DNA of 64,000 nt, taken from NCBI RefSeq assembly GCF_019278565.1, contig NZ_CP058988.1, positions 682,001-746,000 of the forward strand. The letters are read 5' to 3'. Every line of letters begins with the position of its first letter. Positions within the stretch are counted from its first letter, which is position 1. The notes beneath the pieces were generated by a model. That model searched no databases. It had not been told where the DNA came from and saw nothing but the letters and a program-made list of their open reading frames with translations. This DNA is from Cellulophaga sp. HaHa_2_95. GTDB taxonomy: Bacteria > Bacteroidota > Bacteroidia > Flavobacteriales > Flavobacteriaceae. This document shows, piece after piece, positions 16,891 through 25,080 of the stretch. A program made the position numbers and the translations under genes.

Positions 16891-17517
16891 CTAATAAAAA
16901 TCTACAGCACCAGTAGAAATATCATACATAGCACCAATAATTTTTATTTCGTCTTGTTTTTCCATTTCGGCTAATATTTCACTGCGGTCTCTAACATTCT
17001 TTATAGTCTGCAAAACATTTTCAGCAGAAACAGCATCTACAAATTCTAAATTTTTAGAATTTCTTAAATTTTCGTCTTTTGGTTCTTTTACGGCAGCTAC
17101 GGCAGGCTCTATTTTGTTTATTAAAGCAGTTAAGTTACCCATCCTTGCATGATCGCAAGCTCCTTTGATAGCACCACAACTGGTATGACCAAGAACTACA
17201 ATAAGTTTAGTTCCTGCTAATTTGCTAGCAAATTCCATACTTCCTAAAATATCTTCATTTACAAAATTCCCAGCAATACGTATGCTAAATACATCTCCTA
17301 AGCCTTGATCAAATACTAATTCTGCAGAAACACGAGAATCAATACAGCTAAGAATGGTTGCAAAAGGAAATTGCCCTTCGCTTGTGTCATTTACTTGTTC
17401 TAGTAAATTACGATTTGCTTTTAAATTATTTTGAAAACGCTGATTGCCTTCTTTTAGAAAATCCAATGCTTTTTGAGGAGTCATTGTAGATTGCGTTTCT
17501 CTTGTATGTGCCTTCAT
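16891..17517 (-). CDS. Beta-carbonic anhydrase (second), paired with a SulP transporter
   Basis: 208 residues. The zinc site is complete: SCIDSR (Cys58, Asp60, Arg62) and GHTSCGAI (His111, Cys114). The sequence differs widely from the first anhydrase, so this is not a recent duplicate; the PFATILSCIDSRVSAELVFDQGLGDVF pattern belongs to a different beta subclass. It follows the SulP gene by 38 bases on the same strand and probably supplies or consumes bicarbonate moved by that transporter. No signal peptide is seen, so a cytoplasmic place is likely. Confidence 0.94.
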   Translation of the reverse strand: MKAHTRETQSTMTPQKALDFLKEGNQRFQNNLKANRNLLEQVNDTSEGQFPFATILSCIDSRVSAELVFDQGLGDVFSIRIAGNFVNEDILGSMEFASKLAGTKLIVVLGHTSCGAIKGACDHARMGNLTALINKIEPAVAAVKEPKDENLRNSKNLEFVDAVSAENVLQTIKNVRDRSEILAEMEKQDEIKIIGAMYDISTGAVDFY

Positions 17518-17555
17518 ATATTTTTAATTTTGTTTATTATATTATTTATGGATAC

Positions 17556-19148
17556 CTAGCTTAGACTTAAGTCAGATTTTGGTCGTTCATTAAAGAACTC
17601 GATATAACTTGTAGGGTTTTCCACAGTACCACGCTTAGATATTAATTTAATATCAATATTTCTTTCTTTTGCTTTTATAGAAAAATCTTCTAAAATTTCT
17701 ATAATATCATTATCTAAATATCGTGTATTCAAAAGATCTAATTCTAAATAGGTGTCTTTAGGTAAGCTGTCCAATTCTTTTAGAATGGCGCCTTTGTTAA
17801 AGAAGGTTACTTCTTCTGCTAAAGTCATTTTAATTTTGTGCTTTCCATTACTATTATCTTCTATATGTAGAAAGTGAGAGTTTTGGTAACTTTTTAAAAG
17901 AATCACTACAATACCTACGGCTAAACCTAAGCCTATACCCACTAATAAATCCGTAAAAACAATCCCTACAACTGTCACGAAAAATGGTATAGACTGCTTC
18001 CAACCTAATTGATACATTTTTAGAAACAAGGAAGGTTTTGCTAATTTAAATCCTACAATAAATAGAATAGACGCCAATACAGATAGCGGAATCATATTCA
18101 AAAATGTTGGGATTAGGATCACAGAAATCAATAATAATAAACCATGAATAATTGCAGATACTTTAGACTTTCCTCCAGATTGGATGTTTGCAGAACTACG
18201 AACAATTACTTGGGTAATTGGTAGACCACCAATAAGACCTGATATCACGTTTCCTGTACCTTGAGCCAATAGCTCACGGTTGGTAGGGGTTACATTCTTA
18301 TCAGGGTCTAGCTTATCTGTGGCTTCTACGCACAGTAGCGTTTCTAAACTAGCAACTAAAGCAATTGTAAAACCTGTAATCCAAACTTCTGGATTCGTGA
18401 TAGCACTAAAATTCGGAAATTTAAATTGTGCTAAGAATGATGCTGCATCTTCTGGAATAGGAACACTAACTAAGTGCTTCGCAGAGATCGCCAATGTTTC
18501 ATGGTCTTTTGTAAAAGTGAAATACAGGATACCAACAACCACTGCAACTAAGGGTCCTTGAATTATCTGGAAAAATTTCCCCATTTTGGAGAATACTTTA
18601 TCCCATAATAATAAAATAGCTAAACCTATTATAGCAATTAATGTTGCTCCAGGGCTAATATTGTTAATTGTTTTAAAAATTTCAGAAAAGGTATTTTCTC
18701 CATCAACTTGAAAAAAGGAAAAATCTCCTTCTGGATCTGGATCATAACCAAAAAAGTGTGGAATTTGTTTTAGAATGATAATAATACCAATACCAGTTAG
18801 CATTCCTTTTATTACCGATGATGGGAAATAATAACCAATAACCCCTGCTTTTAAAATACCAAATATTATTTGGATAACTCCTCCAAGAACAACGGCTACT
18901 AAAAAGTTTTGATATCCGCCAAGCGTGCCGATGGCGGTTAATACAATTGCCGCTAATCCTGCGGCCGGGCCACTAACTCCAATTTTAGAGCCAGACAAAG
19001 CTCCTACGACAACACCTCCTATAATACCGGAAATAATACCAGCAAATAATGGTGCGCCACTTGCTAAAGCGATCCCTAAACATAGCGGTAAAGCAACGAA
19101 AAATACAACGACACTTGCAGGTAAGTCGTTTTTTAATGTTTTAAACAT
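17556..19148 (-). CDS. SulP-family transporter, probably for bicarbonate
   Basis: 530 residues. The start KTLKNDLPASVVVFFVALPLCLGIALASGAP is a SulP signature; about 10-12 membrane segments are followed by a cytoplasmic STAS-like tail from about residue 430. SulP proteins move sulfate, bicarbonate and other anions. Immediate coupling to a carbonic anhydrase argues for bicarbonate (as proposed for BicA-like transporters in marine flavobacteria), probably to feed anaplerotic carboxylation. The anion itself cannot be proved from sequence. Another SulP protein, unrelated in context, lies at 53489. Confidence 0.88.
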   Translation of the reverse strand: MFKTLKNDLPASVVVFFVALPLCLGIALASGAPLFAGIISGIIGGVVVGALSGSKIGVSGPAAGLAAIVLTAIGTLGGYQNFLVAVVLGGVIQIIFGILKAGVIGYYFPSSVIKGMLTGIGIIIILKQIPHFFGYDPDPEGDFSFFQVDGENTFSEIFKTINNISPGATLIAIIGLAILLLWDKVFSKMGKFFQIIQGPLVAVVVGILYFTFTKDHETLAISAKHLVSVPIPEDAASFLAQFKFPNFSAITNPEVWITGFTIALVASLETLLCVEATDKLDPDKNVTPTNRELLAQGTGNVISGLIGGLPITQVIVRSSANIQSGGKSKVSAIIHGLLLLISVILIPTFLNMIPLSVLASILFIVGFKLAKPSLFLKMYQLGWKQSIPFFVTVVGIVFTDLLVGIGLGLAVGIVVILLKSYQNSHFLHIEDNSNGKHKIKMTLAEEVTFFNKGAILKELDSLPKDTYLELDLLNTRYLDNDIIEILEDFSIKAKERNIDIKLISKRGTVENPTSYIEFFNERPKSDLSLS

Positions 19149-19218
19149 ACATAACTAATTAAGCCCTTATTCAGATTTGGTAAAGGCAGATTTATAAACT
19201 ACTAAAAAATACTCAGGA

Positions 19219-19536
19219 TTAAATGGTAGCGACCTCGGGAGGAGGAAGTATAATTTTAGCGGTATGTAATGAATTGTTTAAGGTAGTTCTGTCATTGACA
19301 GAAATATTTCTTTGATCAGAAATGTAAAGTCGGAAAGAAAAATCAGAAGCGATGAATTTTTCTACTTCGTTGATTTTTTTACATTGGTGTTGCTCTTGTT
19401 GTTCCTCTTCATTCATGTTATTTACAAGCACAGAAGAATCATCGTCAATAAAAGTAACGATGGTAGGAGCCGCTAAGGCAAAAAGCCAAAATACGAGCAA
19501 TATAAACTGGATTGTATTTTTTGAGATACGTAACAT
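19219..19536 (-). CDS. Hypothetical single-pass membrane protein
   Basis: 105 residues. One hydrophobic segment (about residues 9-30, FILLVFWLFALAAPTIVTFI) follows a short basic start, so it is either an anchored or an exported protein. The rest is hydrophilic, with EEEQQEQHQC and a short C-terminal proline stretch (ILPPPEVATI). I do not recognise a family. It lies 50 bases after batE on the same strand and could be the last gene of the bat transcript, or independent. Confidence 0.6.
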   Translation of the reverse strand: MLRISKNTIQFILLVFWLFALAAPTIVTFIDDDSSVLVNNMNEEEQQEQHQCKKINEVEKFIASDFSFRLYISDQRNISVNDRTTLNNSLHTAKIILPPPEVATI

Positions 19537-19586
19537 AGAAAAGAGTAAAGATAATAGTATTACTATTAAAAACTGTTAAGAAATGT

Positions 19587-20345
19587 TTAAATATCTTTTA
19601 GGAGTTTAATGTCCTCTGCCGAAATCCATCCCGTTTTTCCATCGGCAATCTTTACTTTATACCAATCATTAAGTGTTTCTAGAACCATCACTTTAGTGCC
19701 TTCGTGTAATCTAAAAGACTCTGTACTTCTCGCATTAGGCTCTGCTTGTATGATGCTTTCTTCTGAGAAGACAATGGCAGGGTTATCGTTTTTATACTCC
19801 TCATATTTTATATAGGCTAGAGCAATGGATGCGATGGAAATAAATAAAAATACCAAAGAGCTTATAAATAAAATTCGTTTTAAAACAGCGCTAGCTAAAA
19901 AGTAATAGAGAAGATAAGCAATAACAAAAAGGAAAATTAGAAAAACACTAGTGTAGGCCCATTGTTCAAAAGAAAAGAAAGAGGTAGCATTCTTGTATAG
20001 TTTCTTAAGTCCCGTTTCTGGTAAGACGGTAATAGCATCTAAGGTCATGTTCTGGGCATACGCCAAATTATTCTTGATATCAGGATCATTGGGTTTCAAA
20101 AGCAGGGCTTTCTCATAGTAATAGATGCTAGGCGCTATATTGTTTTGCTTATAGTAAACATTTCCAAGATTAAAATAGAGTTCAGAAGAGGCCTCATCAT
20201 TAGTTAATATTTTCAGATAGGTTTTTTCTGCTACTTCGTATTTACCGTCATTATAAGCTTTGTTTGCGGCATCAAATAATGCTGTGCCTTGTGAAAAACC
20301 CAAAGCACTAGAGAATAAAATGAATATGAATAATATGTTTTTCAC
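19587..20345 (-). CDS. batE: BatE-like protein: TPR repeats and SH3 domain
   Basis: 252 residues. A signal peptide (about 1-18) precedes three tetratricopeptide repeats (NKAYNDGKYEVAEKTYLKIL; ELYFNLGNVYYKQNNIAPSIYYYEKALLLKP). Two membrane segments occupy about residues 128-180, and a bacterial SH3-like domain ends the protein (LHEGTKVMVLETLNDWYKVKIADGKTGWISAEDI). This is the standard BatE layout. Bat proteins form a membrane-associated complex linked to aerotolerance and envelope stress; the mechanism is not settled. It is 12 bases after batD. Confidence 0.9.
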   Translation of the reverse strand: MKNILFIFILFSSALGFSQGTALFDAANKAYNDGKYEVAEKTYLKILTNDEASSELYFNLGNVYYKQNNIAPSIYYYEKALLLKPNDPDIKNNLAYAQNMTLDAITVLPETGLKKLYKNATSFFSFEQWAYTSVFLIFLFVIAYLLYYFLASAVLKRILFISSLVFLFISIASIALAYIKYEEYKNDNPAIVFSEESIIQAEPNARSTESFRLHEGTKVMVLETLNDWYKVKIADGKTGWISAEDIKLLKDI

Positions 20346-20357
20346 TTTTTATGTATT

Positions 20358-22139
20358 TTATAATTGCTTATCCATAGTAGAGATTACTTCGCTTGCTGCG
20401 TTATAATCTTGTTGCATTTGAACATTTGAAAAAGGACTGTAACGTGCCATTTCGCAGTTCTTTAACAAGGCAATAAACCCATCAGATGTGGCCTGGCTAA
20501 CTTGCTTTTCTGTCAATAGTTGGGCAATTTTATCTTTACTAAATTCTGATGTTTCAATTTTTAACTTCGCTTTTAGGTAATTATGTAGTGCTTTTTCTAG
20601 GGCCACATAAAATGCCTCTTTATTTCCTAAGGTTTTCTTTGCTGCCGATAAATATTTTCTAGACAATTTATTTGCTTTTTTGATTTTGTTACCTTGAACA
20701 TCACCGCGTATTGCTTCTCTCTTTTTGCCGAATAGGATGGCTAGAGGAATGAAAATTAAGGGCGCTAAAAGCCATAATAGATAGGCTGTTGAGCCAAAGA
20801 AATAGCTATTTCCTACTGGTTTTAATTCCGTTTTAAGTTTAATAAATTGAAATTGATTACCCGTACTGGCTACCTCCTGTTTATTTGTTGCATTTGCAGT
20901 GTTGTTGGAAGCTGATCCGTTAGAAGGGCCCTCTATAACATTTATTAGTATTTGTTCTGACGCCAAACTGATGTACTTTTCTGTTTTAGGATCAAAATAA
21001 CTAAAGTTAATACTAGGGATAGGGTATTTACCTTTGTAGCTAGGTACAATCGTGTAATTATTTTTTACGCTGCCCTGCATTCCTGCAATGGTTGTTTTGA
21101 TACTTTCATCAAACTCTGGCTCATAGACTTCTAGAGCACTAGGTAAGTTTGGTTCTGGCAATTGAAATAATTTTAGATTTCCAGATCCGCTTACTTTTAC
21201 AGAAGCTTGCAGAGATTCTGATGCGTTTAAAGATTTTTTGCTGGTAGTGACAGAGAAATCAAATTTTCCTACAGCCCCACTGAAGTTTTCAGGTTTGCCT
21301 TCTAGTGGTAATTCTTTTACGTTTAAAGTTCTTCCTCCTGCAGAAACTGTTTTGTTTGTGGCGGTATATAATGGGCGTCCAAAGAAGTCACGTCTGCTAG
21401 TAGGTACTTCTACAGAAACATCTAAAGAAAGTGGTTCAATATCTAATTTTCCAGTTTTCTGAGGATAGAGTACAATACGCTTTAAAATTACATATTGATA
21501 AGGCTTACCTTCATATGTTCCTTGCTGTGCGCTGTACTGCTGTACCGGCATATCTTGGCTCCAGAAATTATTGTATTTGGGGCTATCTATAGGTCTAAAG
21601 TTTGTGACCCGGATAGAATTACTTACATAGAGTTTGTAGACCACGCTAACCGCCTCATTAAGATAAGGATTGCTTTTTGATACTTCTGCTACTAAATGTA
21701 AATTATCATCGGCAATAGATTCTGCAGAGGGTGGTGCATTAGGATCTTCTACAGCGGCACTTACTTCTATTTTTTTTGTGAGGGACTTGTAGGCCTTGCC
21801 ATCTACAATAATACTTGCTTGGCCAATGGTAAATGTTCCTTTTTCCGTTGGCATTAATGTATAAGAGTAGCTTTTTGAGTATGATCTTACACCATTTACC
21901 CAAGAGTTTCTAATAGATTGTGCTGGACCCATCACAACGCGGAAACCTTCAAAATCTGGTGGATTAAAATTATCGCCGTCACGGTTCATCGTGAAGTCTA
22001 CGCGTAGTCTTTCGTTTAAGCCAAGCTTTTCTTTACTTACGGCCATTTCAAAAGTTACTTCATCTTCTTGAGCTTTTACTACAAAAGCTAAGAACATTAG
22101 GGTAAGTAACGTAATATATTTCTTTAAAGTAAATACCAT
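20358..22139 (-). CDS. batD: BatD-like oxygen tolerance protein
   Basis: 593 residues. A signal peptide (about 1-23) is followed by a long periplasmic part of tandem beta-sandwich domains (FEMAVSKEKLGLNERLRVDFTMN; FDFSVTTSKKSLNASESLQASVKVSGSGNLKLFQLP), one membrane segment near residue 460, and a cytoplasmic helical tail. This is the BatD family. Its ATG overlaps the batC stop by one base (TAATG), so translation is coupled. It is thought to act with the VWA proteins BatA and BatB in the envelope. Confidence 0.92.
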   Translation of the reverse strand: MVFTLKKYITLLTLMFLAFVVKAQEDEVTFEMAVSKEKLGLNERLRVDFTMNRDGDNFNPPDFEGFRVVMGPAQSIRNSWVNGVRSYSKSYSYTLMPTEKGTFTIGQASIIVDGKAYKSLTKKIEVSAAVEDPNAPPSAESIADDNLHLVAEVSKSNPYLNEAVSVVYKLYVSNSIRVTNFRPIDSPKYNNFWSQDMPVQQYSAQQGTYEGKPYQYVILKRIVLYPQKTGKLDIEPLSLDVSVEVPTSRRDFFGRPLYTATNKTVSAGGRTLNVKELPLEGKPENFSGAVGKFDFSVTTSKKSLNASESLQASVKVSGSGNLKLFQLPEPNLPSALEVYEPEFDESIKTTIAGMQGSVKNNYTIVPSYKGKYPIPSINFSYFDPKTEKYISLASEQILINVIEGPSNGSASNNTANATNKQEVASTGNQFQFIKLKTELKPVGNSYFFGSTAYLLWLLAPLIFIPLAILFGKKREAIRGDVQGNKIKKANKLSRKYLSAAKKTLGNKEAFYVALEKALHNYLKAKLKIETSEFSKDKIAQLLTEKQVSQATSDGFIALLKNCEMARYSPFSNVQMQQDYNAASEVISTMDKQL

Positions 22140-22999
22140 TACCAGTCTTTTTCGTTTCTTGTTTTAACGCCTTTTACTTTTTGGGCGTCCATCTTCTCTT
22201 GTACTTTTTTCTCTTCATTTTGCATGGCTTCTAAGAGATTTTGTACTTGCTGTTTAGATAGTTGACTTGGTCTTTTTTGTTGTTCTCCTTTTTTGTCTTC
22301 AGGCTTATCTCCTTTATTAGGATCCTTTTTTTCATCTTCTTTTTTGTCGCCTTCTCCGTCTTTCTTGTCTTCTTCTTGGTCTCCTTTATCGCCTTCGTCT
22401 CCTTGGTCTTTATTTTTATCGTCTTTTTGATCCCCTTGATTCTCGTCTTTATTGTCGCCTTCCTTTTTGTCTTCGTCCTGATCTTTTTTATCGTCTTTAT
22501 CCTGATCTTGGTTCTTCTTGTCTTCGTCCTGTTGCTTTTTAAGCATTTCTTGGGCTAAAGCGAGGTTGTAGCGCGTTTCTTCATCTGTAGGGTTGTTGCG
22601 CAGCGCTTGTTTATAAGCTTCTACCGCTTTTTCATATTGCTTCTCTTTCATAAATACATTCCCCATGTTGTGGTATGCTTTATGTTTGTCCTCTTTGCTA
22701 GTGGCTGTTTCTCCTGCTTCTTTGTAGCGCGTAAAAGCTTCTCCAAAACTTTCATTTGAATAATAGGCATTGCCTAAGTTATAAGGAGCAGAGCTATTTT
22801 CTGTGCTTTTAGCAATCGCCTTTCGGTATTCTACTTCGGCGTTTATAAAATCTTTTTCCGATAATGCTTTATTAGCATCCCAAGTATAATTTACAGACTC
22901 TTGTAAGTTTTTTAGGCGCAGTTTTTCTTTCTCTTCTTTGTCTTCTTGTCCAAAAGAATAAGTGGCAACAAGAAGTAATAGGTATACTAAGTTTTTCAT
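22139..22999 (-). CDS. batC: BatC-like TPR lipoprotein-like protein with a long acidic/lysine-rich tract
   Basis: 286 residues from the ATG at 22999, chosen because it starts directly at a signal peptide (MKNLVYLLLLVATYSFG); the alternative at 23020 overlaps batB. Tetratricopeptide repeats fill about residues 30-145. A low-complexity region rich in D, E, K, Q, N and G follows (about 150-245), then a basic tail with QLSKQQVQNLLEAMQNEEKKVQ. The charged tract is typical of BatC and is probably an extended spacer or interaction surface. Part of the bat operon between batB and batD. Confidence 0.9.
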   Translation of the reverse strand: MKNLVYLLLLVATYSFGQEDKEEKEKLRLKNLQESVNYTWDANKALSEKDFINAEVEYRKAIAKSTENSSAPYNLGNAYYSNESFGEAFTRYKEAGETATSKEDKHKAYHNMGNVFMKEKQYEKAVEAYKQALRNNPTDEETRYNLALAQEMLKKQQDEDKKNQDQDKDDKKDQDEDKKEGDNKDENQGDQKDDKNKDQGDEGDKGDQEEDKKDGEGDKKEDEKKDPNKGDKPEDKKGEQQKRPSQLSKQQVQNLLEAMQNEEKKVQEKMDAQKVKGVKTRNEKDW

Positions 23000-23000
23000 G

Positions 23001-24047
23001 TTACTCTTTTTTATTTTCATTAAACAAATTCAGTTTTCTTAACCATTTCGTTTTTCGATCTAAAACAAATACATCTAAAAATAACAATAGGAAAGCGCCG
23101 CCAACAAACCATTGAAACTGGTCTTTATATTCGGCAAATTGCTTCGCTTCAAACTCCTTCTTGTCCATTTGGTTTAGTTGTTCCTTAATATATTCTACAG
23201 CTTCGCTAGTATTATCTCCATTTATATACTCCCCATTACCTTCTGCGGCAATTTCTTGTAATATAGCTTCATTAAGCTTGGTAATTACTACATCACCATT
23301 CATATCTTTTTTTAAACTCTCTACAATACCATTTCTTTTGATGGGAATTGGAGCGCCTTTGGTTTTACCCACGCCGATGGTGAAAATTCTAATACCCTCT
23401 TCTGTTGCCTTTTCCACAGCTTCTTCCGTGGTGCCTTCTGCATGGTCTTCCCCGTCAGAGATAATGAAAAGTACTCTATTGGTTTGGTTTTCATCGTCAT
23501 AATAAGTAGATGCTAATTCTATAGCTTCATTAATTGCCGTTCCTTGAGATGAAAGCATATCTGTATTCATGCTCTGTAAGAACATTTTTGCTGCGCTATA
23601 ATCTGTTGTAATAGGTAGTTGTGGGTAAGCTTGTGCCGCATAGGCTATAATTCCGATTCGGTCACTACCCAGATGATTGATGATTTCAGATACCAATCGC
23701 TTTCCTTTTTCTAGTCTATTTGGAGCAATGTCTTCCGCCAACATACTCTTAGATACATCAAGTGCAAAAACAATATCTACTCCTTCTCTTTTAACCGTTT
23801 CTAATTTGGTTCCAATTTTAGGATTTACAAGTCCGACAACCAGCAAAGCTAATGCGACTAAGAATAGCACTAATTTTAGGGTAGACTTAAATATAGATTT
23901 TGAGGGCGTTAACCTTTTTAATAAGGTAAGATCTCCAAATCTTTTCTGTGCTTTCCGTTTCCAAAATTGTAAAAGCACAAAAACCACCACCAATACTGGA
24001 ATGGTGAACAACAGATAAAAATATATTTTTTCTTCTAATTGAATCAT
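23001..24047 (-). CDS. batB: BatB von Willebrand factor A protein
   Basis: 348 residues. Two N-terminal membrane segments (about 9-27 and 56-75) and a C-terminal one frame a VWA domain with a full metal-ion site, DVSKS (Asp97, Ser99, Ser101), then TNRVLFIISDGEDHAEG. VWA domains bind a divalent metal and a protein partner. Paired with BatA, which starts 31 bases upstream of it on the same strand. Role in the aerotolerance complex is inferred from family membership. Confidence 0.94.
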   Translation of the reverse strand: MIQLEEKIYFYLLFTIPVLVVVFVLLQFWKRKAQKRFGDLTLLKRLTPSKSIFKSTLKLVLFLVALALLVVGLVNPKIGTKLETVKREGVDIVFALDVSKSMLAEDIAPNRLEKGKRLVSEIINHLGSDRIGIIAYAAQAYPQLPITTDYSAAKMFLQSMNTDMLSSQGTAINEAIELASTYYDDENQTNRVLFIISDGEDHAEGTTEEAVEKATEEGIRIFTIGVGKTKGAPIPIKRNGIVESLKKDMNGDVVITKLNEAILQEIAAEGNGEYINGDNTSEAVEYIKEQLNQMDKKEFEAKQFAEYKDQFQWFVGGAFLLLFLDVFVLDRKTKWLRKLNLFNENKKE

Positions 24048-24078
24048 GTTAAAATTCTTGTTGTGCTAAAATTTACAC

Positions 24079-25077
24079 TTATATAAAGCTCTTAAATAGG
24101 GTGTGTCTTACTAGCCACTCTACGAGTAATAAAATGCCTGCTAAAAATAACCAAGGCCTATATTTCTCTTCAAATTGTGTGTATTTAAACTCTTCTATTT
24201 CTGTTTTTTCTAATTTGTTTATCTCATCGTAAATAGATGCTAAACTTTTATTATTGGTAGCTCTAAAATAAGCGCCGCCTGTTGTTTCTGCTATCTGCTC
24301 TAATAATGCTTCATCTATCTCTACTGGCTTCATACCGTATCTAAAAGACCCGTCACTATTAATGGCGATAGGAGATAATGCATTTCCGTTGGTACCTAAT
24401 CCAATGGTATAGGTTTTTATGTCATATTCTACCGCTAATTCTGCAGCAGTTTGTGGTTCTATAAAACCAGAATTATTGATCCCATCGGTAAGTAGGATAA
24501 TGACTTTGCTTAAGGCTTTACTTTCTTTAAGTCTGTTTACAGAAGTAGCTAGCCCCATGCCTATGGCTGTACCATCTTCTAAACTACCATAGGTAATTTC
24601 TTTTAGCGCATTTAAAACAATGCCCTTATCACTTGTTATAGGTGTTTTAGTATAGCTTTCTCCAGCATACACTACCAATCCTATACGGTCATTAGGTCTT
24701 TTTTTGATAAAATCTGCAGCTACTTTTTTTAAGGACGCTAAACGGTTAGGTTTTAAATCTCTAGCAAGCATACTAGAAGAAACATCAATAGCCATTACAA
24801 TATCTATACCTTTAGTTGTTTTTGTTTTTGTAGAAATATCTTCTGTTTGTGGTCTTGCCATAGCTATAATAATTGCGGCTAAGGCTAGTAGACGAAGTAC
24901 AAATAGAAGAGGCTTCAATTTGGGTAGTAGACTATCTGTAGCGAACCCTTTTATCGTTGTAATCTTTAAGGAAGCTGTTTCTTGTCTACGCTTAAAAAAA
25001 TACCAAAGCACAGCTACTGGAAGTAGTAAAAACAACCAAAAAAATTGTGGATTAGCAAATTCAATATTCTCAAGCAT
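24079..25077 (-). CDS. batA: BatA von Willebrand factor A protein
   Basis: 332 residues. Membrane segments at about 10-28 and 57-74 and one at the C-terminus surround a VWA domain with an intact MIDAS motif DVSSS (Asp98, Ser100, Ser102) and SKVIILLTDGINNSG. The N-terminus FANPQFFWLFLLLPVAVLWYF is characteristic of BatA. It follows the 551-residue BatD-like gene with no real gap (3 bases). Together with MoxR and DUF58 proteins it forms the conserved core of this operon. Confidence 0.94.
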   Translation of the reverse strand: MLENIEFANPQFFWLFLLLPVAVLWYFFKRRQETASLKITTIKGFATDSLLPKLKPLLFVLRLLALAAIIIAMARPQTEDISTKTKTTKGIDIVMAIDVSSSMLARDLKPNRLASLKKVAADFIKKRPNDRIGLVVYAGESYTKTPITSDKGIVLNALKEITYGSLEDGTAIGMGLATSVNRLKESKALSKVIILLTDGINNSGFIEPQTAAELAVEYDIKTYTIGLGTNGNALSPIAINSDGSFRYGMKPVEIDEALLEQIAETTGGAYFRATNNKSLASIYDEINKLEKTEIEEFKYTQFEEKYRPWLFLAGILLLVEWLVRHTLFKSFI

Positions 25078-25080
25078 CTA

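Noticed and set aside
22262..22558. Open frame on the plus strand opposite the batC charged tract
   Set aside because: It is a shadow of the Asp/Glu/Lys-rich region: the complement reads as a run of Phe, Ile, Val and Leu with no gene features.
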